64,000 bases of DNA from Lichina pygmaea (taxonomy: Eukaryota > Ascomycota > Lichinomycetes > Lichinales > Lichinaceae): positions 1,550,001-1,614,000 of the forward strand of contig OY730174.1 in assembly GCA_963422465.1 (NCBI GenBank). The letters are read 5' to 3'. The stretch's first letter is position 1; every line of letters starts with the position of its first letter. The position numbers were made by a program, and so were the translations under genes. The notes under the pieces are model-generated. The model was not told the DNA's origin. It did not search any database and worked only from the letters and a program-made list of their open reading frames with translations. Below are positions 35,258 to 45,931 of the stretch, piece by piece.

Positions 35258-35944
35258 AAGTGGAAATTCACTTGGTTAAGTCAAATAACTACTAACCAGG
35301 CTAGTTCAAAGAAAGAACTACAAAAGCTCTTTACTAAAGAGTGGGAAGACCAATGGGAAGAGAAGAAAAGAAGAAGCTATCCAGGCTGGCAGACTTTCTG
35401 TCAAAAGCCACACAAAAACAATCTGAAGCTCTACAAAGAGTTACAGAAAGCTGAGGCAAGTCTGCTACTGCAAATCAGGACTGGAAGAATTGGTCTGGCA
35501 AGTTTTCTTTTCAGAGCTGGAGCTTCTGACTTCCCTACCCCACTATGTGTGTGTGGCCAAGCAGAAGAAACTGCAAAACATATCACCTCTTCATGCTCTC
35601 TTTATTCAAGACAAAGACAACAAGTCTCTTTTAATCCCCAAGACTTCACCACTATTATTTCAAACCCAGAGCTACTACAGAAGTTCTTGTACTGGTTTAT
35701 GTCTTTGAAAAGACTAAACCAGTTTAATCTAGCTTTCAAACTCCACTATTCCCAATCCAATACCTAGATTCTCTTCTCTTACCAGAAACTTCAAGATTCC
35801 TTTTGTTACATTCCCTAGTCACACCCTGCCTTCAGTTTTTATCTCTTCAAAGGTTTTCTGAAGGACTTCACTATTAGCTAGAAGATCTGCATGGCTGTAA
35901 AGCTACTACCAGTGTAAGAATCAAATAAAAAAAAATAAAAAAAA
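35258..35944 (+). pseudogene. 3' remainder of LINE copy 1 ORF2 and tail
   Basis: Continues copy 1 after the nested copy. It has WKFTWLSQITTNQASSKKEL, a C-terminal knuckle CVCGQAEETAKHITSSC, then the 3' UTR and A-rich tail. Confidence 0.85.
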
Positions 35945-38707
35945 AACCTTGGGATCATGAGATCAAGTTACAACCAGGGATGGAGCCAGGATTTGGACCA
36001 ATTTACCAGTTATCAGAGAAAGAGCTCCAAGTACTTCGTGAGTACCTGGAGGAAAACCTGAAAAAGAGTTTCATTCGAGAATCTCAATTACCAGCAGGAT
36101 ACCTGATACTATTTGCACTAAAGAAAGACAGAAGTCTTCGACTTTGTGTGGATTACAGGAAACTCAACAACATTACCATCAAGAACTGATATCCGTTGCC
36201 AAATGTGAATGAATTGCGAGACAGGATCAGCCAAGCTACAATCTTTACCAAGCTGGACTTGAAAGAAGCATACAACCTGATACGCATGAAAGAAGGAGAA
36301 GAATAGAAGACAGTCTTCAGAACCTGATACAGACACTACAAGTATCTGGTTATGCTATTCAGACTCACGAACACACCAGCAACATGTCAAGCATTGATCA
36401 ACAACGTCATCAGAGCACACCTGGACCAAACAGCTATCGCCTACCTGGACAATATTCTTGTCTACTTGAACACGTAACAGGAACATACCAAACATGTGAA
36501 GGATGTTCTATGATGTCTACAACAGGCAGGGCTCAAGCTTAACCCAAAGAAATACAAGTTCAACAAACTGGAAGTTGAATTCCTCGGATACATCATAGAG
36601 ATTGAAGGGATCAAGATTGACTCTGAGAAAATCAAAGTGATTCAGCAATAGCCAACACTGACATCAGTTAAGGAAGTACAAGCCTTCCTAGGATTTGCCA
36701 ACTTCAACTGACAGTTCATAAAGAACTACTCACAGATGGCAATACCACTGACAGAACTCACGAAGAAGGACGTGGAGTACCGGTGGACGGAGAGACAACA
36801 AAAAGCATTCCAACAGCTCAAGGACACTTGCGCCAAGGAACCAGTTCTCCTCAACTTCAAGACAGGCCAACTGACATAAATCAAGATGGACGCTTCAGAT
36901 CAGGTAGTGGGAGCATGTCTATGCCAACAGGCAGACGGCAAGTGGCACCCAGTTGCCTACTACTCACGAAAAATAACACAAGCAGAACAAAACTATGATA
37001 TCCACGACAAAGAGCTACTGGCAGTCGTCAACGCACTTGAACACTGGAGAGTGTACGCGGAAAGTAGTTCTGAACTCACTGTTCTCACAGACCACAAGAA
37101 TCTGACAACGTTCACGACAACCAAGAAGCTGAACAGACAGTAAGTCAGATGGGCTGAACTCCTAGGGCAACACAAGTTCAAGATCTTGTACACCCCTGGA
37201 CAAGACAATAGGAGAGCAGATGCACTAAGCTGATGAAAAGACCACATGGAAGATGATGAACACCAAGGAACAATCTTACAGCAGGACCAGCAAGGAAACC
37301 TGGTACCTCAACCACAGATCAACAAGCTCACAGCAGAAGACACTGAAGAACTAATAAGGAACTACCACGATAATCCAGCACATGGTCACCCAGGAATCTC
37401 CAAGACCACAGACCTTATCCAACAGGCAGGGAACAATGTCATTAACCTCTGACAACATGTCACAAACTACATCAGCAAGTGTCTACTATGCCAGAAAAAC
37501 AAACATGGAAGACATAAGCTATATGGAGAAGGACATCCGAACACGATACCAAGAGGCCTGTGGGAAGACATGTCAATGGACTTCATCACGAAGCTACCCA
37601 AGTCCAAAGACCCAGTCACAGGAATCACCTACAACTTGATTATGGTGATAGTGGACAGATTCACAAAATATCTAATAGTGGTACCATTCAAGGAGACCCA
37701 CACAGCAGAATAGTTGGGACACCTATTACTAGACAGATTGGTCAGAGACCACGGAGTTCTGATCACGATCATTACAGACAGAGACAAACTCTTCACATCC
37801 AACTACTGGAAGACAATCAGTGCAGCCATGGGAACAAAACCCAAAATGTCTACAGCCTATCACCCATGAACTGACAGCCAGACAGAGCGAGCAAACCAAG
37901 TCCTGGAGACTTACTTACAGCATTACATCAACAAGACCCACAGCAATTGGGTACAGTTATTACCGGTGGCACAGCTGGCAATCAACCAGCACAGATCAGA
38001 CTCAACAAAGGAATCACTATTTTTTGCCAATTTTGGACAACATGCGAACATCAGGATGCCAAGCAGAGCTTCACCAAACGTGGAGAAAGCACTCCAACAT
38101 GACAAGCTCCTACGACAAACGCACACGATGATGAGGCACTACCTTCAAGAGACCTCAGAAAGAATGCAACGTCAAATGGACAAGAAATCCAAAATAGTAC
38201 CTCAGCTAAAGAAGGGGGATAAAGTCTACCTCCTCACAAGAAATTGGAAAACAAAGAAACCAAGAACAAAGAAACTGGACCATGTCAAGGTCAGACTATT
38301 TTCAGTCGAAGAAAAAACTGGACCAGTCAACGTCAGACTGCGACTACCGAGAGACGCTCGGGTACACCTAAACTTTCACATCTCAATGATCGAATTAGCC
38401 GACCAGAGCACACCCTTGCAGGAAACATTTCATTACCAACCAGAGGAAGAACAGGAATTCGAGGTTGAACAGATCTTGAAGAGAAAAGGTCAGCGATACC
38501 TTGTCAAGTAGAAAAACTACCCAGACTCGGAAAATACCTGGGAACCACTCAGGAACCTTGCGAACTGCCAGCTCCTCCTGCAGCAGTTCTGGCAGAGGCA
38601 GGACTGAACAGCTCGGCCTGCAGCGCGGACACGTCAATGACTGTCGCCGACAAGTCTTCACCATCCGCCTCCATTTTGGCAACAAGACACTGGAGCTTCT
38701 TCTTTGC

Positions 38708-39055
38708 TCAGCCTTCAGCACCTTCAAGAACCTTTCGCTTTCGGGATACACAAGCCTGCAGCTTGGCAAGCTGCTCAACAAGAGCATCCTGCTTGGCCTC
38801 ATCAACAGCCAAATCCTCGCGAAGGTTATCCCGAGTCATGTTCAGCAACTCCCAAGAAAGTGACACACAGGACTTCCCACGATGAGTGCATTCAGCGCAC
38901 TTTAATTTATTGTTGTCGTCAGACATTCGGAAGCAGGGCTTGTGGTTCAAAACACAGAAGTCACACGGAGCAAGCGACACAAAGTTATGATCACAGATCT
39001 GGGCTGCCAGTTGGTTTCGGTAAGCAGAGGCACGTGATTTTGCAGACATACTCAA
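38708..39055 (-). CDS. antisense Cys-rich reading frame in element 2
   Basis: Counterpart of the frame at 20618-20995, again opposite to the gypsy genes. It has CDFC and CAECTHRGKSC cysteine groups and the same coiled-coil-like helix. Its presence in both copies suggests it was part of the ancestral element. Function unknown. Confidence 0.4.
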   Translation of the reverse strand: MSMSAKSRASAYRNQLAAQICDHNFVSLAPCDFCVLNHKPCFRMSDDNNKLKCAECTHRGKSCVSLSWELLNMTRDNLREDLAVDEAKQDALVEQLAKLQACVSRKRKVLEGAEG

Positions 39056-39093
39056 GAATTCATCAGGACGATGAATGAAGGAGAGGAGGGTAG

Positions 39094-39745
39094 TGTTACG
39101 ACCCAGGGGATAGGAGCCACTTATTTATAGGCAATCAGGCCGCGGGCCAGGCAAGAGGACACCATGGAAGTCAAGTGACCAACCAACAAGGGGTCACATG
39201 ACTGTCGAGACACACACGGGAGTCTCGACGCAGCATGCATGAAGTATCAAGACAATCTCACCAGTCTCGACGCAGGATGCATGAAGCATCAAGACAATCT
39301 CACCAGTCTCGACGCAGGATGCATGAAGTATCGAGACAATCTTACCAGTCTTGACGCAGGGTGCATAACATGGTGGGACCGTCGAGACAATCTTACCAGT
39401 CTCGACGTAGGGTGCATAACATGGTGGGACCGTCAAGACAATCTCACCCGTCTTGACGTCGAGACTGTCAAGACAATCTCGATCGTCTTGACAGGCCAGC
39501 ACTATATAGTCTGGCGATAGTTCCCTTATGGAACGATCGTCTTCAACTCATGTTGTGATCCAGACAACTAGATCTACTCCAATACAATCCTTTTGTACGA
39601 AGCCGTTGATCAGGTGTCACCACCACCACGTTCCACCAAACCCCTTCGCGCTCCTTGACACTCCTCTCCTGTGAGAACCAACCCGCCTTCCGCCTCTCGC
39701 CCTAATCCTATACTCGGATAGGACGGTACGGTACGGACCGCAACA
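39094..39745 (+). repeat. 3' LTR of element 2
   Basis: 652 bp, from TGTTACGACCC to CCGCAACA. A purine-rich tract (GAAGGAGAGGAGGGTAG) precedes it and is the likely plus-strand primer site. The 42-bp repeats lie at about 39228-39440. TAAAG (39746-39750) follows. Confidence 0.92.
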
Positions 39746-39751
39746 TAAAGT

Positions 39752-39843
39752 GACCGACATATCAAGGTGGGTGTGTGTACAACAAGACTAAGGGGGGTGT
39801 GCGTCTCAAAAGAATAGGTGCGAGTGTAACAACACCTATCAAA
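39752..39843 (+). repeat. right arm of the long inverted repeat bracketing the nest
   Basis: Reverse complement of the left arm (18717-18830), most clearly GTGTACAACAAGACTAAGG and AGAATAGGTGCGAGTGTAAC. It abuts the tail of the minus-strand LINE fragment that follows. Confidence 0.7.
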
Positions 39844-40170
39844 GAATTGTATTGTATTGTATTGAGATCCTACACCATTCTAAAACTAGCCAAGCTAGAT
39901 TATGCTGGGAAAACTATGAAAGTCGGTGGTAAGGAACCCTTTTGGCCCAGGTGGCTAGCCACCTGCCCATAGGATAAAAACCTCCCCTGCGGCCCCCGGG
40001 CGGGCACCATCCTATCAAGAGACTATAGAACAAAGAAAGTGGCTGCTTGGCAGTCAAGCAGGGGGGAGCTGATCCCGGGCCCAGAAGGACTGGGGGAGAA
40101 GGCCCAGACGTAGGAATCACGGGGCCAGGATAGCTGCAGCCCGGTGGTCCCATCAAAGAATGCTGTCAGT
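39844..40170 (-). mobile_element. 3' fragment of a second LINE family (minus strand)
   Basis: Read on the minus strand it ends CAGCATAATCTAGC...TTTTAGAATGGTGTAGGA followed by a CAATA-type repeated tail. The same end, with a CAAT tail, closes the fragment at 51190-51950. Upstream, GGGGGCCGCAGGG...GGTTTTT is also shared. It is a 5'-truncated, decayed copy with only the last few hundred bases. Confidence 0.75.
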
Positions 40171-42165
40171 AAATTTGTCGCTTTGCACGCGTGCCCCCGA
40201 AGTACGTAACTCAACTCCTGAAAAGACTGCGTATTCATGACATGGACAACATGATCTCAGCTGGCCAACCAGTTGAACAACATGACCAGAATAGTCACAC
40301 ATCTTCAGCTCTCTCTGCACAGTGTTCTTAGGATCATTCGATGTAAATCAACGATCACGAGAAGATGGAGAAAATTTTTCCTGTCCACATCGCCCACAAT
40401 GTGGACAAAGGTAGACATCCCTGCAAATTCAATCGCAACGTCTGATTGATAGATTTCTGTTGATGCTACGTCATGATGTTCTGCTTGTTATTTCCAGACT
40501 GTCGTTCTCTGTTGCGATCTTTCTATGAACATACAGGAGTTGTGTGATAACATCGCAATAGTGTGCGCTTTGGATCAGTTGAGTCACAAGGGAGGGAAGC
40601 CAACACAGGAATCAAATTCGCGCCGTCATCTGTCAGTGAGCATATCAACCACCCAGCTGGGCAGGTTGTGCCCGCGGATCAATCGTGTGACGCTGCCCGC
40701 CGATGGAGCTCTAACAATTGAGCTAGTTGTTCGACTATGGGAACCAGAGCAGAATGTGTACCGGTACCGCACTCCCAGGGAGGGGGGCAGATCCTCCGAA
40801 CCCCCTACTTCTCCCAATGAAAGCAATCACACCGATATTAGGGCCTGTAGCATACTCCTTGAAATTATGAAAACCCTCCTCTCTTGAGAAGACTGACGTC
40901 CGGGTCGGCAGACAGCTCGATTGTGTTTGGGGACAGGACGTCTTTCGCCGTTTTGCTGAAAACTCCTTGGATAGAGCGTCCACATCCCCCAGTGGTGCCA
41001 CAGTATTTTGCTTATCCATCATCTGCTACAACCTCTGCAGGCGTTGAATCGAGTCCCCAAAGGCCAAGATATTGTCGCCGCGACTAGATCCGATTTGAAG
41101 ACATGAGTTCTGGACAAAGCCGAGTCTCTGGATGTTTTCAGAGTTGCTGAGAAGATTGGACTCTCTTCACGCGCCTGCACGATCACGTGTACGGCCTCAG
41201 TCATGCCGCTGTGACGGTTCTACAGTGGCACAAGCGCCGCCACCAACCTTTACTGTTCCATTAGAGTTGTTCTGCGATGCACGAGCAAGCCATTAGCCGG
41301 GCACGCGAAAGGTTAGAGCTGCACTTTACTTCAAAGAGCAAAGCTTTGGACGGGATGCGGTTCCGTAGGACAGGCGGAGGTACTTATTTGAGAGCCGACA
41401 ACCGGTCGACTATGTGGAGAGGTGCTGATGGCTGACAACCGGTCAACTGTGTGTAGATTCGTCTCTCTTGTCTTACTAAAATCTAGGAGTGACGAGGAAA
41501 ACTCTGCAGGCTAGTCACGTGCCTGCATACAACAATTTAGCCATCGCTCAGGGGGAGGCTGCTCCCTGCACCCCTGCAAATCCTCGGGTGAGTCTCCGTA
41601 GAGTCTCCGGTCAACATTACTATAGTGCTAACTACGGTATGATCGTAATGAGATTGCTACTCGCAAGTGGAGATGACTTCTGCTGACGGCTCAAGCAGCA
41701 TATGATGGCCGTTGTCCGATAAGTCACAGCTTGAAAAGCGAACCGGTTTTTCGACGTTGCTGTTAGAAAATTGAGGTCTTCGGGATGCGCTCCAGTCACA
41801 TGCACGGACAGAGTCCCACAGAGGATGTGGTGACGTGATGTCTTTGAGATACCTGGCGTCGCATTGCTCTTCGCCACATCCACCCGCCCGAGCACAAGCT
41901 TCGAACGGCATTCAGATCTCTCGGATCTCGTACGCTAGCGGGGCCTCGTCAAAAGGGACGGAAGTGCTCGGGCATTGGCAGCGTGCCGCCCGTGCCGCCT
42001 ACACCGTTGGTGTCGATGCTCCTCCGTCGCGGGAGAGGCTGGGGTAGCAGCGGGGCAGTCCATGGTCGAGGTTAAGAGAGCATATGTGCCGACATGGCCC
42101 CGTCATGTAAGGTCCACTGCCTCCTTCGCTCATCATAGGCCTCTCCAAACGGTCGTTCAGCAAAG
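40171..42165. other. long spacer upstream of the FAD oxidase
   Basis: No gene is supported. A tRNA-like or SINE-like patch lies near 40605-40735. A near direct repeat of GACAACCGGTC(G/A)ACT lies at 41397-41450. The last few hundred bases should hold the oxidase promoter. Confidence 0.45.
40605..40735 (-). other. possible decayed tRNA or tRNA-derived SINE
   Basis: On the minus strand TAGCTCAATTGTTAGAGC (ending near 40725) fits a pol III A box and D arm. CGAATTTGATTCC near 40608-40620 resembles a B box with C-to-T changes. The two lie about 100 bp apart, too far for an ordinary tRNA without a long intron, and a matching acceptor stem is not seen. Confidence 0.25.
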
Positions 42166-44182
42166 ATGCTCTCCAGCATCGGCCTCGGGCTCCTTCTGAT
42201 CTGCTGTGTCAACCTTGGAGGACGCGCCTGGACACGTGAAGAAGAATTGCAGTACAAGACTGAGTCCCGTTGCCGCTGTCAGTCCACCGACCGCTGCTGG
42301 CCGTCGCCACGCGAGTGGACTGCCTTGAACGCCTTGGTCAATGGCAACCTCCTGGCATTGAGGCCCGTCGCGTCCGTCTGTCACGATCCGACTTTCGACG
42401 AAGCTGTGTGCGAGAATGTGTCGGCGTCCTACACCAGCGCCGCATGGAGAGCAGACCAGCCCGGTACGTGCAATTGGGCGTTACTTGAAGAGCGCTTTTG
42501 CAGGCAGACAACAGACCAGACTAACGCGGTTCGTCCGAGCAGCGGCGTTACAACAGGTGCAGTGGGAAACGTACCCTCCTGCCAATGAATCGTGCTACCT
42601 CGAGTTCCCGAGAAACACGCCGTGCCAGCAAGGCCGGGTGTCGCTGTACTCGGTCGTCGCCTCGACGCCGTCGCACATCCGGCGGGCCGTCAAGTTCGCC
42701 TCCAAGAACAATCTACGTCTGGTGATCAAGAACACCGGGCATGACTGGGTCGGTCGATCCAGCGCCCGGTCGTCGCTGCAGATCTGGACCCACAAGTTCA
42801 AGGACGTCGCTTTCTCCAATGACTTTTCGCCCAAGGGCTGCCGCACGGTTCCCTGCCGGAAGCGGGGAGCTTGCAATCGTGGTCCGGCTGTGACAATAGG
42901 TGCCGGCGTTCAGATGCTCGAGCTCTACCAAGCGGCAAAGGACAGAGGCCTCACGGTTGCCGCTGCAGGCGGCGGTGGCACCGTTGGAGCCGCCGGCGGC
43001 TACCTGCAAGGAGGGGGTCACTCGCTCCTCGGGAACCTACTGGGAGCAAGTACGGACAATGTGCTCCAGTTCGAGGTGGTCACGGCTTCTGTAAGAAATC
43101 CTGTCCTTGGAGATGCTCGATGGACTTTTTTTTGCAATCGTTGGAGGACCTGCCCTCGACAACGTACGTACAGACCTTGTTTAACGTTGCCGTTTCCGCA
43201 GGGAAAACTCGAGACGGCGAACCAGAACGTCAACCCAAACCTCTTCTGGGCTCTTCGTGGCGGAGGGGGTGGCACGTACGCTATCGTCACCAGCGTCACG
43301 CTCCGCACCTTTCCGGACCCAACAGCGGTCACGGTCGACCTTAGCGTCCGCTTCCCGCGGTTGGGGCCGGCGTACTGGGCCGCAGTTCAGGAGCTCAACA
43401 ACCTGCTGCCCGCGATCGACGATGGCGGCGGCTCTGGCTTCTACTATCTCTTCCCGAACCTGGGCGTGCCCGAGGCCGGGGCCAACTTCATCGCCGGCAT
43501 GTTCTTCCCCAACGAGACGGACGTCGGCGCGATCAATCGGCTCTGGGCGCCCTTCGAGACCAAGGTCACGGGCATGGCCGGCAGCAACGTGTCGGTGCAA
43601 GTCAAGGCTGTGCCCAAGTTCAGCGACGCGCTGTTCCCCTTGCTCAGGGCCACGGAGCAGACGGTGCCGATCACGATCTTCGGGTCCCGGCTCATCTCGC
43701 GCGACTTCCTGACGACGGTGGACGGGCCAAAGAATGTCAGCGACGTGCTCTCGTCGCTGCGGCACCCGCCGGGGCTGTCGGTGATCGGGCTCGTCGTGGC
43801 GGGCGGGCAGCTGGCTCGCAACGGCGACGGGGTCGTCGACAGCGCGCTGAACCCGGCGTGGCGGCGCACGCTGCTGCATCTGCAGCTGCTGCGCGGCTGG
43901 ACCGTCGACACGCCGTTCGCGCAGCAGGCCGCCATCCAGAAGAACTTGACCGACGTCGAGGCGGCGCTGCTGCGCTCGCTCGAGGGCGCCGACAGCATGG
44001 GCGTCTACTTCAACGAGGCCGATCCGAACGAACCGGACTGGCCCCGCGCCTTCTTCGGTGACAACTACGAGCGTCTGCGCCAGGTCAAGCGGATGTACGA
44101 CCGCGACACCCTCTTCATCTGCCGTCGCTGCGTCGGCAGCGAGGGGTGGGACGACGAGGGGTTGTGTCGCGTCAGCTCGTGA
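42166..44182 (+). CDS. secreted FAD-linked oxidoreductase, berberine-bridge type (FAD_binding_4 + BBE)
   Basis: Three exons fit: 42166-42463, 42543-43090 and 43202-44182, for 608 residues. The start MLSSIGLGLLLICCVNLGGRA is a signal peptide. A Cys-containing leader (CRCQSTDRCWPS, CHDPTFDEAVC) follows. The FAD domain carries SVVASTPSHIRRAVKFASKN and VIKNTGHDWVGRS, where His166 is the likely covalent FAD ligand, then GGGGTVGAAGGYLQGGGHS. The C terminus NEADPNEPDWPRAFFGDNYE and GSEGWDDEGLCR is the BBE motif. Fungal relatives oxidise alcohols, sugars or secondary metabolites, and the substrate here cannot be told. No biosynthetic cluster lies next to it. It borders the mobile-element nest. Confidence 0.9.
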
Positions 44183-45931
44183 TAGGGACGCATTGATCTC
44201 ACGATGACGGTTATGACGACGAACGACGACTAGGTGGTGACTGATTGACCACCTGATTTGGTTGGGGGGGGGGGGGGGGGGGGGGTTTCTCTTCAAGGGA
44301 AAAGCTCCACTGTTCATCCCTTCTCATTCCCTAACCCACTCATGTATCATCTCTTCCTCTTTCTTTCCCCTCTCTTTCTCTTCTCCATCTTTCTCCTCCT
44401 TCTCTCCATTTCCTCTTAACCATCATCAGATAGAATCATCGAAGAAACTACCATAGAAAGGACCAAAACAATCATCATAAAGAATCATTCACTCATTCCT
44501 TCCATGTTCTTCCTCTTCTCCGTCTTCTTCTTCCCACTTGTGCTGTTGCTGTCCAGTTGGTGTTCCTGCTCTTCTTCTTCTCCTTACTGGCAACATTTGA
44601 GAACATTGCGAACAGTTCTTGAATTTTGAGTCAATGTACAGAGATACTGTATATTCAAGTTGGCAAGTGTCGACTTTCCTCTCCCCCCTCGCCCCTCCCC
44701 CCCCCCAAAGTGCAATTGGTAAAAGCAATAAAGTGGTACAAGTACTTCTGTACAACAGGGCAACAAAGTACTTGAGTAGGCAACAAGATGAGCAAGGTAG
44801 GCAAGATGACAAAGCAAGCAAGAAGAAGACAACAAAGTGGGTAATTCATCCTGGGAACATAAAAATCATCATGTGAGTAGACAAGAGTACTGTCAGTACT
44901 GGTGGTGTCTGTACTGGTACTGTCTGGTACAGTACTGTCTATACTACGTAGTACTTCTGTGGTGGTACCTCTGTACCAGGTAGTGTAGATGAACCCTCTG
45001 GAATGATTGCTGCGACAGTTCTGGGCATATCTGAGTTTAACCAGCATGGCAGTTCATCGACGAACATCCGTATCCTATATAGGTGTCTATATTCTTCAAA
45101 ACTCTATATTTGTCTATACATTTACTTCCATACAGTATCACTCACACATCTTGTACACTTCCGTACTCCGTACAATCTATAGCTTGCTTGCCAGATCTTT
45201 CAACTATTGTCTACTCATGTACAGTACATACAACATGTAGTTACAGCATGGATGAAGAGTACGTGTACATACCCATGTATGAATCACGACATGCCATGTT
45301 CCTGCCACAGTCTGCCACAGGCCGTGCTCCGCGGAGCCCCAGCAGCAGAGCCTCATACCGGCGGTAAACCGCATGCAGAGATTTGAGAAGGATGCCTGCC
45401 GTTCTGGGCACGCCGGGCTAGGAAGGGATCCTGTCGCTAGCAGTTAGTTAGATCGCTTGTCAGAGACTCGAGGATCAATCAATCAGTCAACTTGCAACTC
45501 TGAACACCTCTCGATTACCTGTGGCAGGTGTTCAGTGTTCTCTCAATGTCAGGTCCCGCCTAAGCGGAGACCCTGGCGTGCCTGGCACAGCCCTTGTGAG
45601 CTATAGTCCACAATGATCAATTGCTGCCATTTTTGTTTGTTGAGTTATCAACTGGGATAAGGTGGTTACAGAGTACTTGCAGTGCATGAGTAGGTCCATG
45701 GCAAAACATGATGATGATGATGAAAGAAGAAGAGAGGCTTCACGCACTCTCAAGGGTCACTGTTCCGTGTGAACCAAGAAAAATTCGAGAGTACAGAAAA
45801 AAAAGACGAGTAGGTATCATGTCGTGGCGCTGCCCCGGATTGAAACACCCCCCGAGCAACACAGCACCACCATGACACGCGGCGCCGCCAAGAAACACAT
45901 CTCCCGTACACCCTCGTATCTTCACATCTGC
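44183..45931. other. spacer between FAD oxidase and receptor-like gene
   Basis: No gene is supported. A 22-base G run lies at 44264-44285, a CT-rich stretch at 44330-44420, GTAC/AGTACTG strings at 44730-44960 and 45130-45240, and a short ATGATG repeat near 45708. It holds the 3' ends of both neighbours. Confidence 0.5.
44264..44285 (+). repeat. 22-base G run
   Basis: Uninterrupted G, about 80 bp beyond the FAD oxidase stop codon. Confidence 0.9.

Larger units (their letters stand above)
28662..35944 (+). mobile_element. full-length Tad-like LINE inserted in gypsy pol (LINE copy 1)
   Basis: Non-LTR retrotransposon of about 5.3 kb without its own insertion. It is bracketed by the 13-bp repeat AACCTTGGGATCA (28649-28661 and 35945-35957). 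It has a leader of about 500 bp (28662-29160), a gag-like ORF1 (29161-30552), and an endonuclease plus reverse transcriptase ORF2 from 30549. An A-rich tail with AATCAAATAAAA ends it. LINE copy 2 (33282-35244) sits inside the 3' half of ORF2, whose remainder resumes at 35258. ORF1 is open throughout. ORF2 has one in-frame stop before the interruption. No RNase H domain is seen between the reverse transcriptase and the C-terminal zinc knuckle. Confidence 0.92.
19335..39745 (+). mobile_element. outer Ty3/gypsy chromovirus fossil (element 2), split by nested insertions
   Basis: LTR retrotransposon of the Ty3/gypsy family, chromodomain type. The 5' LTR is in two parts (19335-19851 and 26316-26455) because element 1 sits inside it. 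The 3' LTR is 39094-39745. The flanking 5-bp repeat TAAAG (19330-19334 and 39746-39750) marks its own insertion. Gag lies at about 26474-27900 with a CCHC knuckle, protease near 28080 and reverse transcriptase from about 35958. RNase H is near 36890-37250, integrase about 37330-38000, and a chromodomain near 38460-38570. The LINE at 28662-35944 divides pol. It is clearly broken, with many breaks besides the two insertions. LTR differences are mostly C/T and G/A changes at CpG, as left by cytosine deamination. It is the oldest of the four insertions here. Confidence 0.9.

Noticed and set aside
18717-39843. A giant cargo-carrying transposon (Starship-like) between the inverted arms
   Set aside because: No captain-type recombinase or cargo genes are present. 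The size comes entirely from nested retroelements.
43181-44317. 378-codon minus-strand frame opposite the FAD oxidase
   Set aside because: Composition-driven shadow, Arg/Ala/Val-rich, without domain features.
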